In this document: positions 1 to 12,000 of the stretch, piece by piece | How positions within the stretch are numbered: position 1 is the stretch's first letter | Layout of the letters: every line of letters begins with the position of its first letter | Assembly (NCBI GenBank): GCA_007922305.1 | Contig: ML677334.1 | Location: forward strand, 57,729,967 to 57,793,966 | Source of the DNA: Dermatemys mawii | Lineage: Eukaryota; Chordata; Testudines; Dermatemydidae | Length of the DNA: 64,000 nt | Reading direction: 5' to 3' | Program-made: the position numbers and the translations under genes | The notes under the pieces: generated by a model | Seen by the model: the letters and a program-made list of their open reading frames with translations, nothing else | Told to the model about the DNA's origin: nothing | Database searches by the model: none

Positions 1-2867
1 CATTCCTTATCACTTTATATAGCTCATAAGGCTTTCATGTCCAGTCCAATAGATACTGAAAAGCAATAGAGACTTTTGCTTCATTAATCATGCAGTATAG
101 CACAAAACCTTTACCATGACCCCAGCACCTTTTTGTTTCAGCAGAAACAAGCACTGTCATGCTTTTGGGAAGGGTTCACAACTGTGAGTGCCATCCTCAG
201 GACAGACTGTCAAAAAGCAGGGCAGACACCCCAAGTGGGCTGTATGTTCTATAATTAGACTTCACCAACTCAGTTACAAATGTGAACTCCTGAAACATTG
301 TAACAGTGTTACCACAGAGTTACAGACTATCCAGTCTATCTTGCCAGCCAGGCTAGCTGTATGGAGTGATAGCTTATTGTTATTCCCCAAAGATCACAAA
401 AGATTCAGGTTGCTTCCAGTCCTAAGAGACTAGTCACTTACTCCAGATCGATTTGTACTTCAGATCTCACACAAAAGACAATGCTTGTAGCTGAACCTAT
501 AGTAAACTAACTAAAGATTTATAAGCTAGGCAAAAAGAAATGGGAGAGTTATTTACAGGTTAAAGCAGGCAACATATATACACAAATGAGTTAGTCTGGT
601 TCCAATAGGTGACGGAGTTGTAATCTGTTAGCACTGAATATATTTTAGGGCTATTCTAGGTTACCCCTAGAGATCTCTGCTTTTCTTTCTGAGCTCCAGG
701 CCTGTGAGAGTCCAAACAGAAAAGAGATGAAGAATTTTTGTGTCAAATATGTTTATTTCCTCCTTCCAAAATTCAAGCTTTCCTGCACATAGCACCGTCA
801 TGGGTGTAAGAGTGCCATTAACCCTATCTTTGTATCACAATATTCCACAATGGCACACGTAGTTTAGATAGTCCTTTTTGATGGGCAGGGAAAACCCTCC
901 TTCTGCTTGGGTTACTAGTTCAAAGCAGGCATTTTTAGTTATAAAGTACAATTTACTTGTAACATTCCATGCTATAAGTTAATACGTAAGATTAATAATG
1001 AATGTTGCAACTTACAAGTACTTTATAGAGTCTGAATGCTAAAAACATCCTTACAAGTCTAGCACCTATCTTGAACAATGCTGGCATACAGGATAGCCAG
1101 TCTGGTTTCCAGCTAAGAATTTGTCAGTATTCAGCTGACACCTACAGCCTTGGCAAGAGCTGATACCTGGTCTACCTGCGTTATAGGCACATATGGTTTT
1201 TTAGAAAGATACTCTGCCATAACATTGCTAAGGTCACTGCAATGCTGTCCAGAGACTCTGCAATCTGCCATAATAAAGGTTAATTAGAAAGCAGCTTTGA
1301 ACCAGGCCACTTGCTTGAGATGTCGAGAAATTCCAGGTCTATAAAATTTGTGAAGTGGAAAAGAGAGACATAGCATTGGAAGAATGGAGAAAGCAACCTC
1401 CTCGTTTCTAAATGACACCCATCACCGTTCTCCTTAGGAACAATTTTGCTAGGATCAGACTGACATATGAAAATGTGAGCTGTGGAAAGGCCCCAGGACA
1501 TTCAAGTTTTGATCTGGGAGGGTGGCTGCAGAGCAGGTAAGCAGGGGAACTCCATGCACTCCTGTGATGCTGCAGCTGGACTCCTCATGAGCATTGCATA
1601 GCTCAGCATATATGATGGGCAAGTAGATAAATGGTTACTGAGTCTGAGATTACCCATATCCAGTGACCAAAAAACCCTATAAGGAGTGTGCAGGGATTGC
1701 AGCCCCCTTTCAATTCAGCTTTCCGGAGTGGATTACATACCCTCATTCCCATTTCACTTCATCAGGCAAAGCATATTCACTTGCATGTTTAACTGCAGGT
1801 TAGAGAGGAATATTTCACCCTTATCAAATGCTGGCCTCATCCAAAGCCCATTGACGTCAATGAGGTCAACAGACAGACTGCAAGTGGTTTCAGATCAGGC
1901 CTCTAGGAGGTGGAAACGTCTGTAGTTAAGAAAGGAGTGTTTTGGGAAAAGAGCTTGATAAATCCTTTACACTGTATCCATTTCAGCCTGATGGTGATCA
2001 TGTGGAGGAGATTATGGAGGGTCTGTTCTTGTGAAGCACTGAGCTCCTTCAATTCAAATAGGAGATGTTTAGTGACCAGCTTTGAAAATAAGATAGGATT
2101 TAGGAATAATTTGATATGGATTTAAGTGTCTAACTGGAGATCCCAGTTTGAACTAAGATCTGTCTTCTTCAAAAGCACAGGCTCCTTTCACTAGAGCTAA
2201 AAGAGACTTTCCATTAGATGCTAGAAGTATAAAGCCTATGATATATAAATGAGTAGTTCTGACAGTAGCCATCAGAGGGCAGTGGCAACATACATAATGG
2301 TCAAAGGATTGTTTTCAACAAACAACCCATTTTAGAGAGTCAGGCATGGGAGATGGGGCAGGTGATTTTAAATGGACTTTTTTGTCTCTGTTTTCTGAAA
2401 TTATACCCATGCAGTTTCTATCATTTTTTTTAAAACTTTTAGTTAAAGACCACCTAGGGTGACCAGATGTCCCAATTTTTTATAGGGACAGTCCCAATTT
2501 TGGGGTCTCTTTCTTTTATAGGCTCCTATTACTCCCACCTTCTGTCCCGATTTTTCATATTTTCTGTCTGGTCACGCTAAGACCACCCATATGTCTTTGC
2601 TGATCCACTGAGGTTTTAGTATATACTGTATATCCATGATGTGCATTGCTTTGCTTGTACACACTATCTAATGACATATTAGTTGAAAGTCTTAAGAAAT
2701 AAAAATAAAAGAGATTTCTCCAACTCTTAATGAAAGCAGTTATTAGAAGTACAACACAAAACAGTTAAGTGGGTCTGAAAACTCACCATTTTCTATTCTA
2801 TAAATGATACTTGCCAATACATGAACAAGGGCAACGTAAATCTCTCTATATATATTTTAATTCTCAG
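1..2867. other. Intron of DSG2 upstream of the first visible exon
   Basis: No coding exon could be recognised here. I looked for the desmoglein exon that should precede the one at 2868 (the end of EC1, with a D-x-N-D-N-type calcium motif) on the + strand and did not find it, so the whole stretch is probably intronic. It is AT-rich and holds a TA-flanked MITE near its 3' end. The short open frames do not resemble known proteins. Confidence 0.7.
2457..2577. mobile_element. TA-flanked MITE (AGGGTGACCAGAT family), copy 1
   Basis: The element begins with GGGTGACCAGATGT and ends with the inverse form CTGTCTGGTCACGC, and a TA dinucleotide lies on each side. Two related copies occur at 40469-40591 and 63605-63724. 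The TA target site suggests a Tc1/mariner-type non-autonomous element; that assignment is inference. Confidence 0.75.
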
Positions 2868-3031
2868 ATACGCTTGTGATGAGGATAAATGCAACCGATG
2901 CAGATGAGCCAAATAATCTAAATTCCATGATTGCTTTCAAGATACTTCAAGATTCTTATCCGCCATCTGCATTCGCTATTAAGAAAAACACCGGTGAGGT
3001 TGTAACAGCAAGTTCCTACCTTGACAGAGAG
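2868..3031 (+). CDS. DSG2: DSG2 exon (EC2, first part)
   Basis: The acceptor TTCTCAG ends at 2867 and the donor GTAAAC starts at 3032. The exon opens with the last two bases of a split codon and reads [14 protein letters not shown] onward, ending on LDRE in phase 0. The DADEPN and LDRE motifs are calcium ligands of cadherin repeats. Human DSG2 has a nearly identical opening ([14 protein letters not shown]). Confidence 0.93.
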
Positions 3032-6000
3032 GTAAACTACACTCTTATATTGGCTCTTTTCCCAGAATTTTAACAACACTATTTCAACCCTTTTCTCTCA
3101 TTGCTGCTTCATCCTGCTCACTAGATGAGGACTAGATATGTAGATTTTCTGACCCACAACCTCCATCTCCGTGGCCCTCCTGGAACTGAAGGCATAGCTC
3201 TTTTCCAGGATTGGCTTTCTCCCTTTGTCTCTGCTCAACTGTGCTGGCTGGTGCATTTTTTGGGGTTAAGAATTAAGGCTCTGCTCACCCAGTTGCCCTC
3301 AACTGCAGGGGAGGAGAGTATTGGCCCAGTGACAGCTCGTCCGTCCCCGCTACACTGTTGTCCACAGTATGAGTAGCAATCACCGGGGTAACAAGTGTCT
3401 CCTTATTCCACCATGTGAGCAAGCTTCAGGGATCACGATCTGTTTCTGTCAGACTGCTGATACATAGAGCTGGTCCTAGATTTTGTGGGTTTATATTGCA
3501 AATTAAGACATGGATTGCCACAGGCAGACTTCTATAACCCACTGTTAAAAGCTGCATGTTGTGTTAATAACAACTTTATTGAACCTACTAATTTAAAAGT
3601 GACAAGAGTCCTGTGGCACCTTATAGACTAACGGATGTATTAGAGCATAAGCTTTCGTTGGTGAGTACCAATATTGGCCAATTATTGGCCAATAGATGGT
3701 GCTCCTTCCACTAGCTATCTACATGTATACAAACCTGCTGTCTTTATAGAGCGTTCTCATAACACCCACATTAGCATTCTGGTGGTGGGAGGATATGGCA
3801 GGAAAGTTTATCATTAAGGGGATACACCTGTTGGAATGTTTTCAGCAGTTACAGAGGCAGAAGAGGGCTTGAATGGAGGGCCTCCCACATCATGGAAGAG
3901 TACCCCAACCACTGGGCTAACTGTTATAAAGGAGGTTCTCCTCTTTTCCTTCCCCCATCTGTTTTGTGTGGAGTTAAGTGGGCTTTCGTCACGCTTGCTG
4001 GATTGGGCCTCACATACAATTCAGGTGGAAGAACATATGTATTTTCCCTCATCTGTGGATCACACTGGGACATAGGAGGGACACAGGTGCCTGGATGCCT
4101 AGAATGAGGTAGCAGTGCACATGCCCAGAGGCAGAAACTTAGGCACCTAGGGAATTTTTGCACCGAAAACTTAAGTGCCAATAGACTTAAGGTGCCTAAA
4201 GCATTAGGCAGCAGCTGAGCAGGAGTCTTGTGGCTTAAACAGTGGCACCTAAAAAGGGGGCTTAGGCACCTAAGCCCCTTTGTGCATTCCACCTTTATAG
4301 CAGGCCTAGCTCTAGCCAGTACTATCAGTCTGTCATTTTCATGGGTACTATAATCATGAAGTTCACTAAGAACTGAAGAGAAATAACTAAACTATTAGTA
4401 TAAACCTTTACTGGTTATTTCTGTAATCGGTGTGTAACAATTTAGCAATAATTATTTTATCATATATGGTATTCACTATAACTTCCCCTTTCTTCCAGCT
4501 ATGGCATAACCATTTCCGAGCCCCAATTAAAGGACAAAAAGATAAAATTCCCAAAGCCCTTTGTGCTAGGTTTGTTGTTCTTGTTTCTTTTATGTTTCTC
4601 AAATTCTTTCCACCCTCCATTTACTAAGTTGTTTGGGAAAATGCTAAGTGCATTCCTGAGCTCAGGATTTTGGTGGAAAAAATCAGTTATCAGGACCGTT
4701 ATGGTGAAAATAATTTAATATTAATTAAACATACTGCCATAGTCAGCCATTCCATATAGAAGAAATAATAGAGATAATGTACTGAAGCAAAAATGTTTTA
4801 TATAATTTTGTAATTGGTTTCTGTATAGATTTAAACACTTGTTTTTGAATGTGACAGGAACAAAGTAGCTACACTTTGACTGTAGAAGCAAGAGACAAAA
4901 ATGGAAGCCGAACTGGGCTAGCTACAACCTGTACTGTAAAAATCAAGATTTTGGATGTCAATGACAATCTGCCTGTTCTTGAAAGGCAGACAGTAAGTAT
5001 GTTTTGTTCGTTAACAGCCTCTGTGTGTTCCTATGTCTGGTAGTAACAAGTAATTTACTGTCACATGGCACACAAAGGACTCATTTTGCTATAATGAAAT
5101 GGAGTAAACTTAACTTTTTAAAAGGAATATTGTTTGATTGCAGTATGAAGGCAGTGTCGAGGAAAACAGAGCAAATGTGGAAATTATACGACTGAAAGTA
5201 TTTGATAAAGATGAAGAATTCTCTGATAACTGGCTGGCAAACTTTACAATTGTCTCTGGGAATGAAGGGGGTTATTTCCGTATAGAGACAGATGCTCAAA
5301 CAAATGAAGGAGTTTTGACTCTTGTGAAGGTAAGTGTATACTGTAGAGTTGTCATTGTTGTTTTTTAAAAAACAAAAAAACAAACAAACTCTAGAGACTC
5401 TTTAAAATATTAGAATAAATTACATAGGATATTAATTTTAACTAAAACTATTTACATTCTACCAGCATGTGAATAGAAAATAATTTACAGGTGGAACAAT
5501 CCTCCATTTCTATATTTTACCTAGATGTACTGAGTAATTGTATGTAAATAATATAAAAACAAAGAAAAGCATGTTTCCCTTCAGTTTAGGAGACCTGGGT
5601 CCCATTCTTGACTCTGCCGCTGATTCTCTGTGTGACATCAGGTTAATCATTTAGAGCAGGGGTCTCAAACTCAAATGCCCACGAGGGCCGCAGGAGGACT
5701 AGTTCATTGGCCCGAGGGCCGCATCACTGACACGACCCCCCTTCCTGCCCTAGCCCTGCCCCCCACCCCTTCCATGAGGTCCCACCCTGCCCGCCTCCTC
5801 CCCTGAGCATGCAGCTCCCCGCTCCTCCCCCATCCCTCCTGGAAAGTGCTAAGCACCTGGAGGTACGCAGGGAGGAGGCGGGGGGGCCTCAGGAAGCTTG
5901 GCAGGGGGAGCTGGGGGGCCGCAGGGAGCTTGGCAGGGGCAGTGGGGGGCCACGGGGAGCTTGGCGGGGGGGCCACGGGGAGCTTGACGGTGTGGGGGGC

Positions 6001-9000
6001 CTCAGGGAGCTTGGCGGGGGACTGCAGGGGAGCTTGGTGGGGTGGCAGGGAGAGCATCGCAGGCCGTGGGGAAGGGCTTGGCGGGCTGCGTGTTTGAGAC
6101 CCCTGATTTAGAGCCTGATTTTGCAGGCTGCTGAGCATCTGCAGTTTCCCCTAAAGTCAACATGAGTTGAGGATGCTCAGCAACTCTCAGCATATCAGTT
6201 CTTATCTCTGTGCTTTGGTTTCCCTTTCTTGAATTAATTTGTGGGTAACAATGCTTAACTACGTTTATAAAGTGATTTAAGCCCTATAGATGAAAAGCAC
6301 TTTCAGTGCTAAATATGATCATGATTAGAGGGCAAAAGCTAGAATATACAACAGCTAGTATAATGTGGAACTGATGCATTCTACTTTCTTTTTCCAATTG
6401 TGACTCGTGGAGTGAGAGACCATCCCCAAGGCCAGAAGATAGTGTTTTCTCCAAAGTCAGCCAGCTGAAGCTATTACTTTGAATTTAGCCATACAAATAA
6501 CAAAATATTGTGTCCTTATTCTGTATGCTATTTGATATACACAACATTATATATTGAAAGGGGACCTGACAAGTTAAATAACACTTATTTTTTCTGGTAC
6601 TGTCAATTGGGTACCTTTAGCCAACCTTAATCCATTCATTTTTTTTTAACAAAGAAAATGTTTTTAAAGATTGAAGTTTTAAACATTATTTGGGTGTCAA
6701 ATTCTATGTTTATTTTTTGAGTGAAGTTTTGGTTTTTGTGTTCGCTTGTTGCAGGAGCTCAATTATGAGGAAATGCAAAGCATGAACTTGAGAGTTGTTG
6801 TTACAAATAAAGCAGCATTTCACAAATCAGTTAGTAATACCTACAAAGTAAAACCAATTCCAGTCACAATTAAGGTGACAAATGTGCCAGAGGGTCCTGT
6901 ATTCACACCCCACAGAATGGTGATTAAGACAAGCGAGACTATGATGATAAACCAGATTATTGGGAAATATCAAGCTTATGATGAAGACACTTCAAAAGTA
7001 GCAGAATATATCACGTAAGCATCATGTTTTTATTAATTAGCAACATTGTAGAATGTCATATTAAATCTTGGTATCAAACAAACACTAGGTTGAAATTATT
7101 TCATAGTCATGCTGTTTGATAGATGTGTCTAATTATTACAGTATAAATGAGAGATGTGTATTCTATAGGGTTTTATGTAGAATGTATGGACTTTTTCTTT
7201 TATATACTTCTCTTTTGTGTTAGTTCATATAAGTGCATCCCCCTGTATTGATGTATCCATTTAGTAAATCTACAAGTAGACCAATGCATGACCCTTTTGG
7301 TTTCAGACTGTGGACTGAGATTTAGCATGAAACCTATAGAAATCTCATGAAAATGGAGATACAGTGATGTAGATCAAATATTGGGGGGGGGGGTGCGTGC
7401 AAAGCAGCTTTAGCCCCCTTAGTTGTCTTGCTCATTATAATTTGATTTTATTTTATTTCTAACAGATATGTCAAAAAAAATGATAAAGATAATTGGCTCA
7501 TGATAGACTCTTCTACAGCTGAAATCAAACTAATAAAAATACCTGATTATGAGTCATCTTATGTAATTAATGGTACCTACACTGCCAACATTGTGGCCAT
7601 AACTAATGGTAAGTTGAGGCATTAGGTTTCATATCATGTGTAGAGAAAGGTTTATGAATACAAACTTTCTGTATTGATGAGGCCTGAACCTAATGTTGCA
7701 CAGCAAGAGAGTAGTCTTACCACCTGATCAGTATCCATTTAGGGCTAAATCAGGAATTGCTGCACAGCCCGCCAGGGTAAGCCCCCTGCAAACTGTGGGA
7801 CAGGCCAGTTTGTTTACCTCCCATGTCCGCAAGTTCGGCAGATCACAGCTCCCACTGGCCTCAGTTCATCGCTCCAGGCCAATGGGATCTGCGGGAAGCA
7901 GTGCAGGCTGAGGGATGTGTTGGCCACCGCTTCGCGCAGCCCTCTTTGCTTATGCTGAAATAAACTGGTTAGTCTCTGAGGTGCTACAAAGTCTTCCTTA
8001 TCTTATCTTATTTACAGATACAGACTAACGAGGCTGCTAATCTTAAACCTTTCCTTTTCGAAGCTGTTTTGCAAGATGATTAGATTAAAGCATGAGATTC
8101 CCACCCCATTCGGACCCCTGTATGCTAGGTAAAAGGGTAGGAACAGCAAAAAGAGGCTCTGAAAGCCACATCTCCAACTTGGGAGAATTCTCCTGGCACA
8201 AAAGCTGTGGAAGATCCCCTTGCAAGTACTAGCCTGAAGTGGAGATGGAGCCACATCACATACCACTGCAAAGATTCTATACCTGTAGAAAGCCAGGGAC
8301 GGGTTGCCATAACACAGACAGTTCCCCAAAACTGTCTAAATTGTTCTGGGGGCTGTTTTGGCCCCCAGAGCAGTCCAGAATCCACGAAGTATAGAAGTGG
8401 CTTAAAGCCAAATAGCACTTCCTCCCATTGGTCTGTAAGTTATATGCTATGCCTCTGAAAGGTGTGGCTAACTACAAACAACAGCATGATTGTAGCACAG
8501 GTAGGCCATACCTGCACCAGTTTTTAATCCAGTTAGCACAGATAACAATAGCAGTGTAGATACGGCAGTATGAACCCTGGTTCAGGCCAGCAACTCAAGC
8601 ACATAACTAGTGTGACGGAGTCAGACCAGAAGAATATAAGCGTGCTGGAAGGCAGGTATATCAGTCTCAGGATGTGCAGGTCCCTGTTCCCTGGATAGCC
8701 AAACAAAGGCTACTCCAGGCCAATCAAGACACCTGGGGCCAATTAAGAACCTTCTAGAAAGGAGTAGAAACAGCTAGCCTGATTGGGACACCTGAAGCCA
8801 ATCAGGGACTGGCTGAAACCAGATAAAAACCTCCCAGTTAGTCAGGTGGGTGTGGGTGTCAGGAGCTGTGGAAGGAAGTTATGCTGTTGGTGAGACTGAG
8901 TATTGGACAACATATCATACTGAAGGAAGGAGGCCCTGAGGTAAGGGTGAAGTGGAGTTTGAAGAAGCAGGGACTGCTGTGGGGAAGTAGCCCAGGGAAT

Positions 9001-12000
9001 TGTATTGTGTTTTGTGGATAAAAGGTCAGCCATCTTAGCTGATACTATTAGGGTCCCTGGGCTGGAGCCCGGAGTAGAGGGTGGGCCTGGGCCCCCGCCT
9101 TTTTCCCACCTTCCATACTGGCATGTGGAGTCACTAGGTGGTGACTCTTGCCAATTATACTGAGAAAGGGAGGTCACTCTGGGGCCTAGATGAGTTTCCG
9201 AGGCCCCTAAATCTGCCAGGAAGCGCAGGACCCACAAGTACAAACTTGGAGCTTTGTCACACTAGGCAGGCTTCTTTTTGGGAGACCAGCTCATGCTAAA
9301 GCTTAAGCCACCACATCCTCTCTATCACTGTTACCTGCGCCCACTAGATTAAAGATGGCGGAGATATGCCTACCAGACTGAATTCACACCTTCATTTGCA
9401 ATATAGATATATCCAAAGAGACTCATCTCAGAATCTGACCTAAAGGCTTTGTTGACAGCATAGAATTTGCTTTTGAGTTTGACTGGTTGGTTGTTTTTTA
9501 AAATCTGTTTCTTGATCCTAAACTCTTTGCTTAGGAGCTATTACCCATTTATTGATAGGACTACATTGCAATAAATGTTTGTGTCCAGAACAGGGTTAAT
9601 TGAAATACTGCTTGTCAAAGTGGAAGTGTTGAAATCTCAGATCTCCTACTCATAATACTGAGAAAAATCTCAATAGTCTTATGCTGTTAGAATACAATGC
9701 AAAAAGAACTCTCAAATACATGGTTTTTGCCTTTTGAAGTATGTGGTTTCGTGTTCTCCTTGTATTTCATTTGTTTGTAATGATACTTTTGAACTATAAT
9801 TCTGTTTTACTTAGTTTTTAAAATGTATTATTTTTAGAAAGTATAACCTTGCAGATATTTCTGTAAATATTAAGCATTCAATCTGGATCTGCATTAAAAT
9901 CAAAGGCAAAACTATCACTGAGTTCAATAGAAGTTGGACTGGATCCTAAATTCATATTACAGCTTTTTGTAATCCTGAGAAAAATGTGAAATATTTTCTT
10001 AAAAGCAAAACCTTTTCCGCGCACACACAAGAATTTAAGCTTTCACATTTATATTTCAGATTTTCCTAAGAAAACAGCCACTGGTACCATTGTACTTCAG
10101 ATTATGGATGTCAATGATAATTGTCCAACCATCATAACTCGAGCACAGACTGTGTGTTCAGACGCAAAATTCTTCAGTTTTACAGCTGAGGATCGAGATG
10201 CTTATCCAAATAGTGCTCCCTTCACTTTTACTGTCATTGATGAGCCTGAAGGGATGGCAAAGAAATGGGTAATTGGAGGCGTAAATGGTAAGAAAGTATC
10301 AATTTTACTTGTAATAAACATTTTAGCGAAATCATTTTTTGGTGCTTTTACAATTCCACATTTGTGTCACATTTTAACAGCTCTGGTCAGATCAGAATCT
10401 TAGGGCTTGATCCAGCCAAAAAATACCTGGCCATCTGCTGTGCCACACCAGGAGACACATCAAGAGTTTGAAGTTAGTCTCCTCCCCCAACCCTTCATTT
10501 CTAATGGCCATAGAATACAGAATTTTGTATTTTGGAACTGAAGTGGTTCTGTGTAACATGATCACCTGTATATTGTAATTGGTCTCTTGAGAATGATGTT
10601 GGTACTTCCCTTCCCATGTCTCGACAGCATTCAGGTGACAGATGTTCTTCTCTGTGTGACTGAATTTGCAGTCATATAACTGCAGTCAGCTGCAGGGCTC
10701 ACAGTTCTGAATAGCAGTTTAGTTCTGGAGCTGAGCTGTGGAGAAATAGGAAACTGCCATGCACCTAGCACATCAACTAAATCCTTCATCAGTTGTCCAA
10801 GATACTCCAGTACTTTAGGGGAAGGAAGAGGGCCCTCACAACAATGTCCATCTGTGTGGCCAGTCCTACTCTGCAAGAATATATTTGCAATATGAAGTTG
10901 TGTCTGTACTCTGATTTGAGTGAGGCAGGAACTCCCCCATTCACAGGCTATTTTCTTTAACTACATCACAATGTGATGAGCAAGGCAGCCTCCCACTGCA
11001 CACTGCCACATCCAAATACCTGTGCAGACACTTAGAAGTGCTCCAGGTAAATCAAAGAGCTCTTCTGCTCATGTACTGAGCCTCCACTTCCTAGGCAGCT
11101 CTAGATTCACCACTGCAGAGCCACAGCAGAGCAACACCTCTCCAGAACAGATTAGCTTGCTTGCTGCCTAGCTAGTATTTACAGCCTTCACTGTTGTTGC
11201 AGCCGAGGTAGTTGCAGCTACATTGTTTTGGATGGTATGTTAAACATGTCCATATTATCCAGAATCAGCCCTGCAGTACCCAGTCCAAATAATACACGAT
11301 TTCCATGAGGGCATGGCTGGGGAGAAATCCTCCCAAGCACTGTGCTCACGTCTAATCAGGGAATGAGGGAGAATCCTTTGATTCCCATTCCCACCCCAAA
11401 AAAATCAATGGACAGAGAGATGGTGCAGAGCTGTTCTTCATTATACTTATAGGGATACTCCTAGGAACCTGCTTCCACTGTCTCAGCACAATTGCAGTGT
11501 TTCTGTTGTGTCAAGTCCCTTCTTACCCTCTTAAAGAGGGAGAGGACTAGACAACTATAACTCGTTGCAAAGACAGTGGTATTTTGGGGGGGTTCATATG
11601 GACAATTTAACTTTGAACAATGCTTTTCCAAGGCTTTTCCAAAGTCTATAGAAATTAGAAATAAACATTGGTTATATTTCGCCAGAGTATCAATTATATG
11701 ATGAAAATAGCAATTGGTTGTGAATTAAAGTCAATTCTATTGCACTGGTAGAATTGATTTTGTTTTTCTTTAGTAAGAGACAGTGATTTCTAACTTTTTC
11801 TCTCCACCCAGTTCTTGTTTCACTGATTATGTTTTTTCTTCACCCTGATCCTGTCCCTACAAAGCAACAACCATGCAGCTGTTACTACCAAAAGATGTAA
11901 AGCCCAGCACAAATCAAGTTCAAATTTTAGTGAAAGACATGCAAGGTTTAAACTGTGCTGAAAAGCAGATCCTAACACTGACTGTTTGTACGTGTGTGAA

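Larger units (their letters stand above)
5583..6330 (+). repeat. Old SINE (MIR-like) interrupted by younger insertions
   Basis: Text such as GGAGACCTGGGTCCCATTCT and TCTGCCGCTGATTCTCTGTGTGAC before 5649, and CTTATCTCTGTGCTTTGGTTT after 6195, resembles the two sides of a MIR. Between them sit the hAT-like element at 5657-6105 and a palindromic MITE near 6129-6182. Confidence 0.5.

Noticed and set aside
1..2867. Possible additional DSG2 exon upstream
   Set aside because: No segment with splice sites and EC1-like coding was seen; the expected DxNDN motif is absent.
3924..4292. 122-codon minus-strand frame
   Set aside because: Within an interspersed repeat; Cys-rich by chance, no start context, no domain.
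5704..6193. Overlapping open frames of 60-144 codons on both strands in a GC-rich block
   Set aside because: They lie within a hAT-like element made of GC-rich tandem units; frames are open on both strands because of composition and have no protein likeness.
8842..9243. 133-codon minus-strand frame
   Set aside because: Lies inside the probable solo LTR and shows no recognisable protein.
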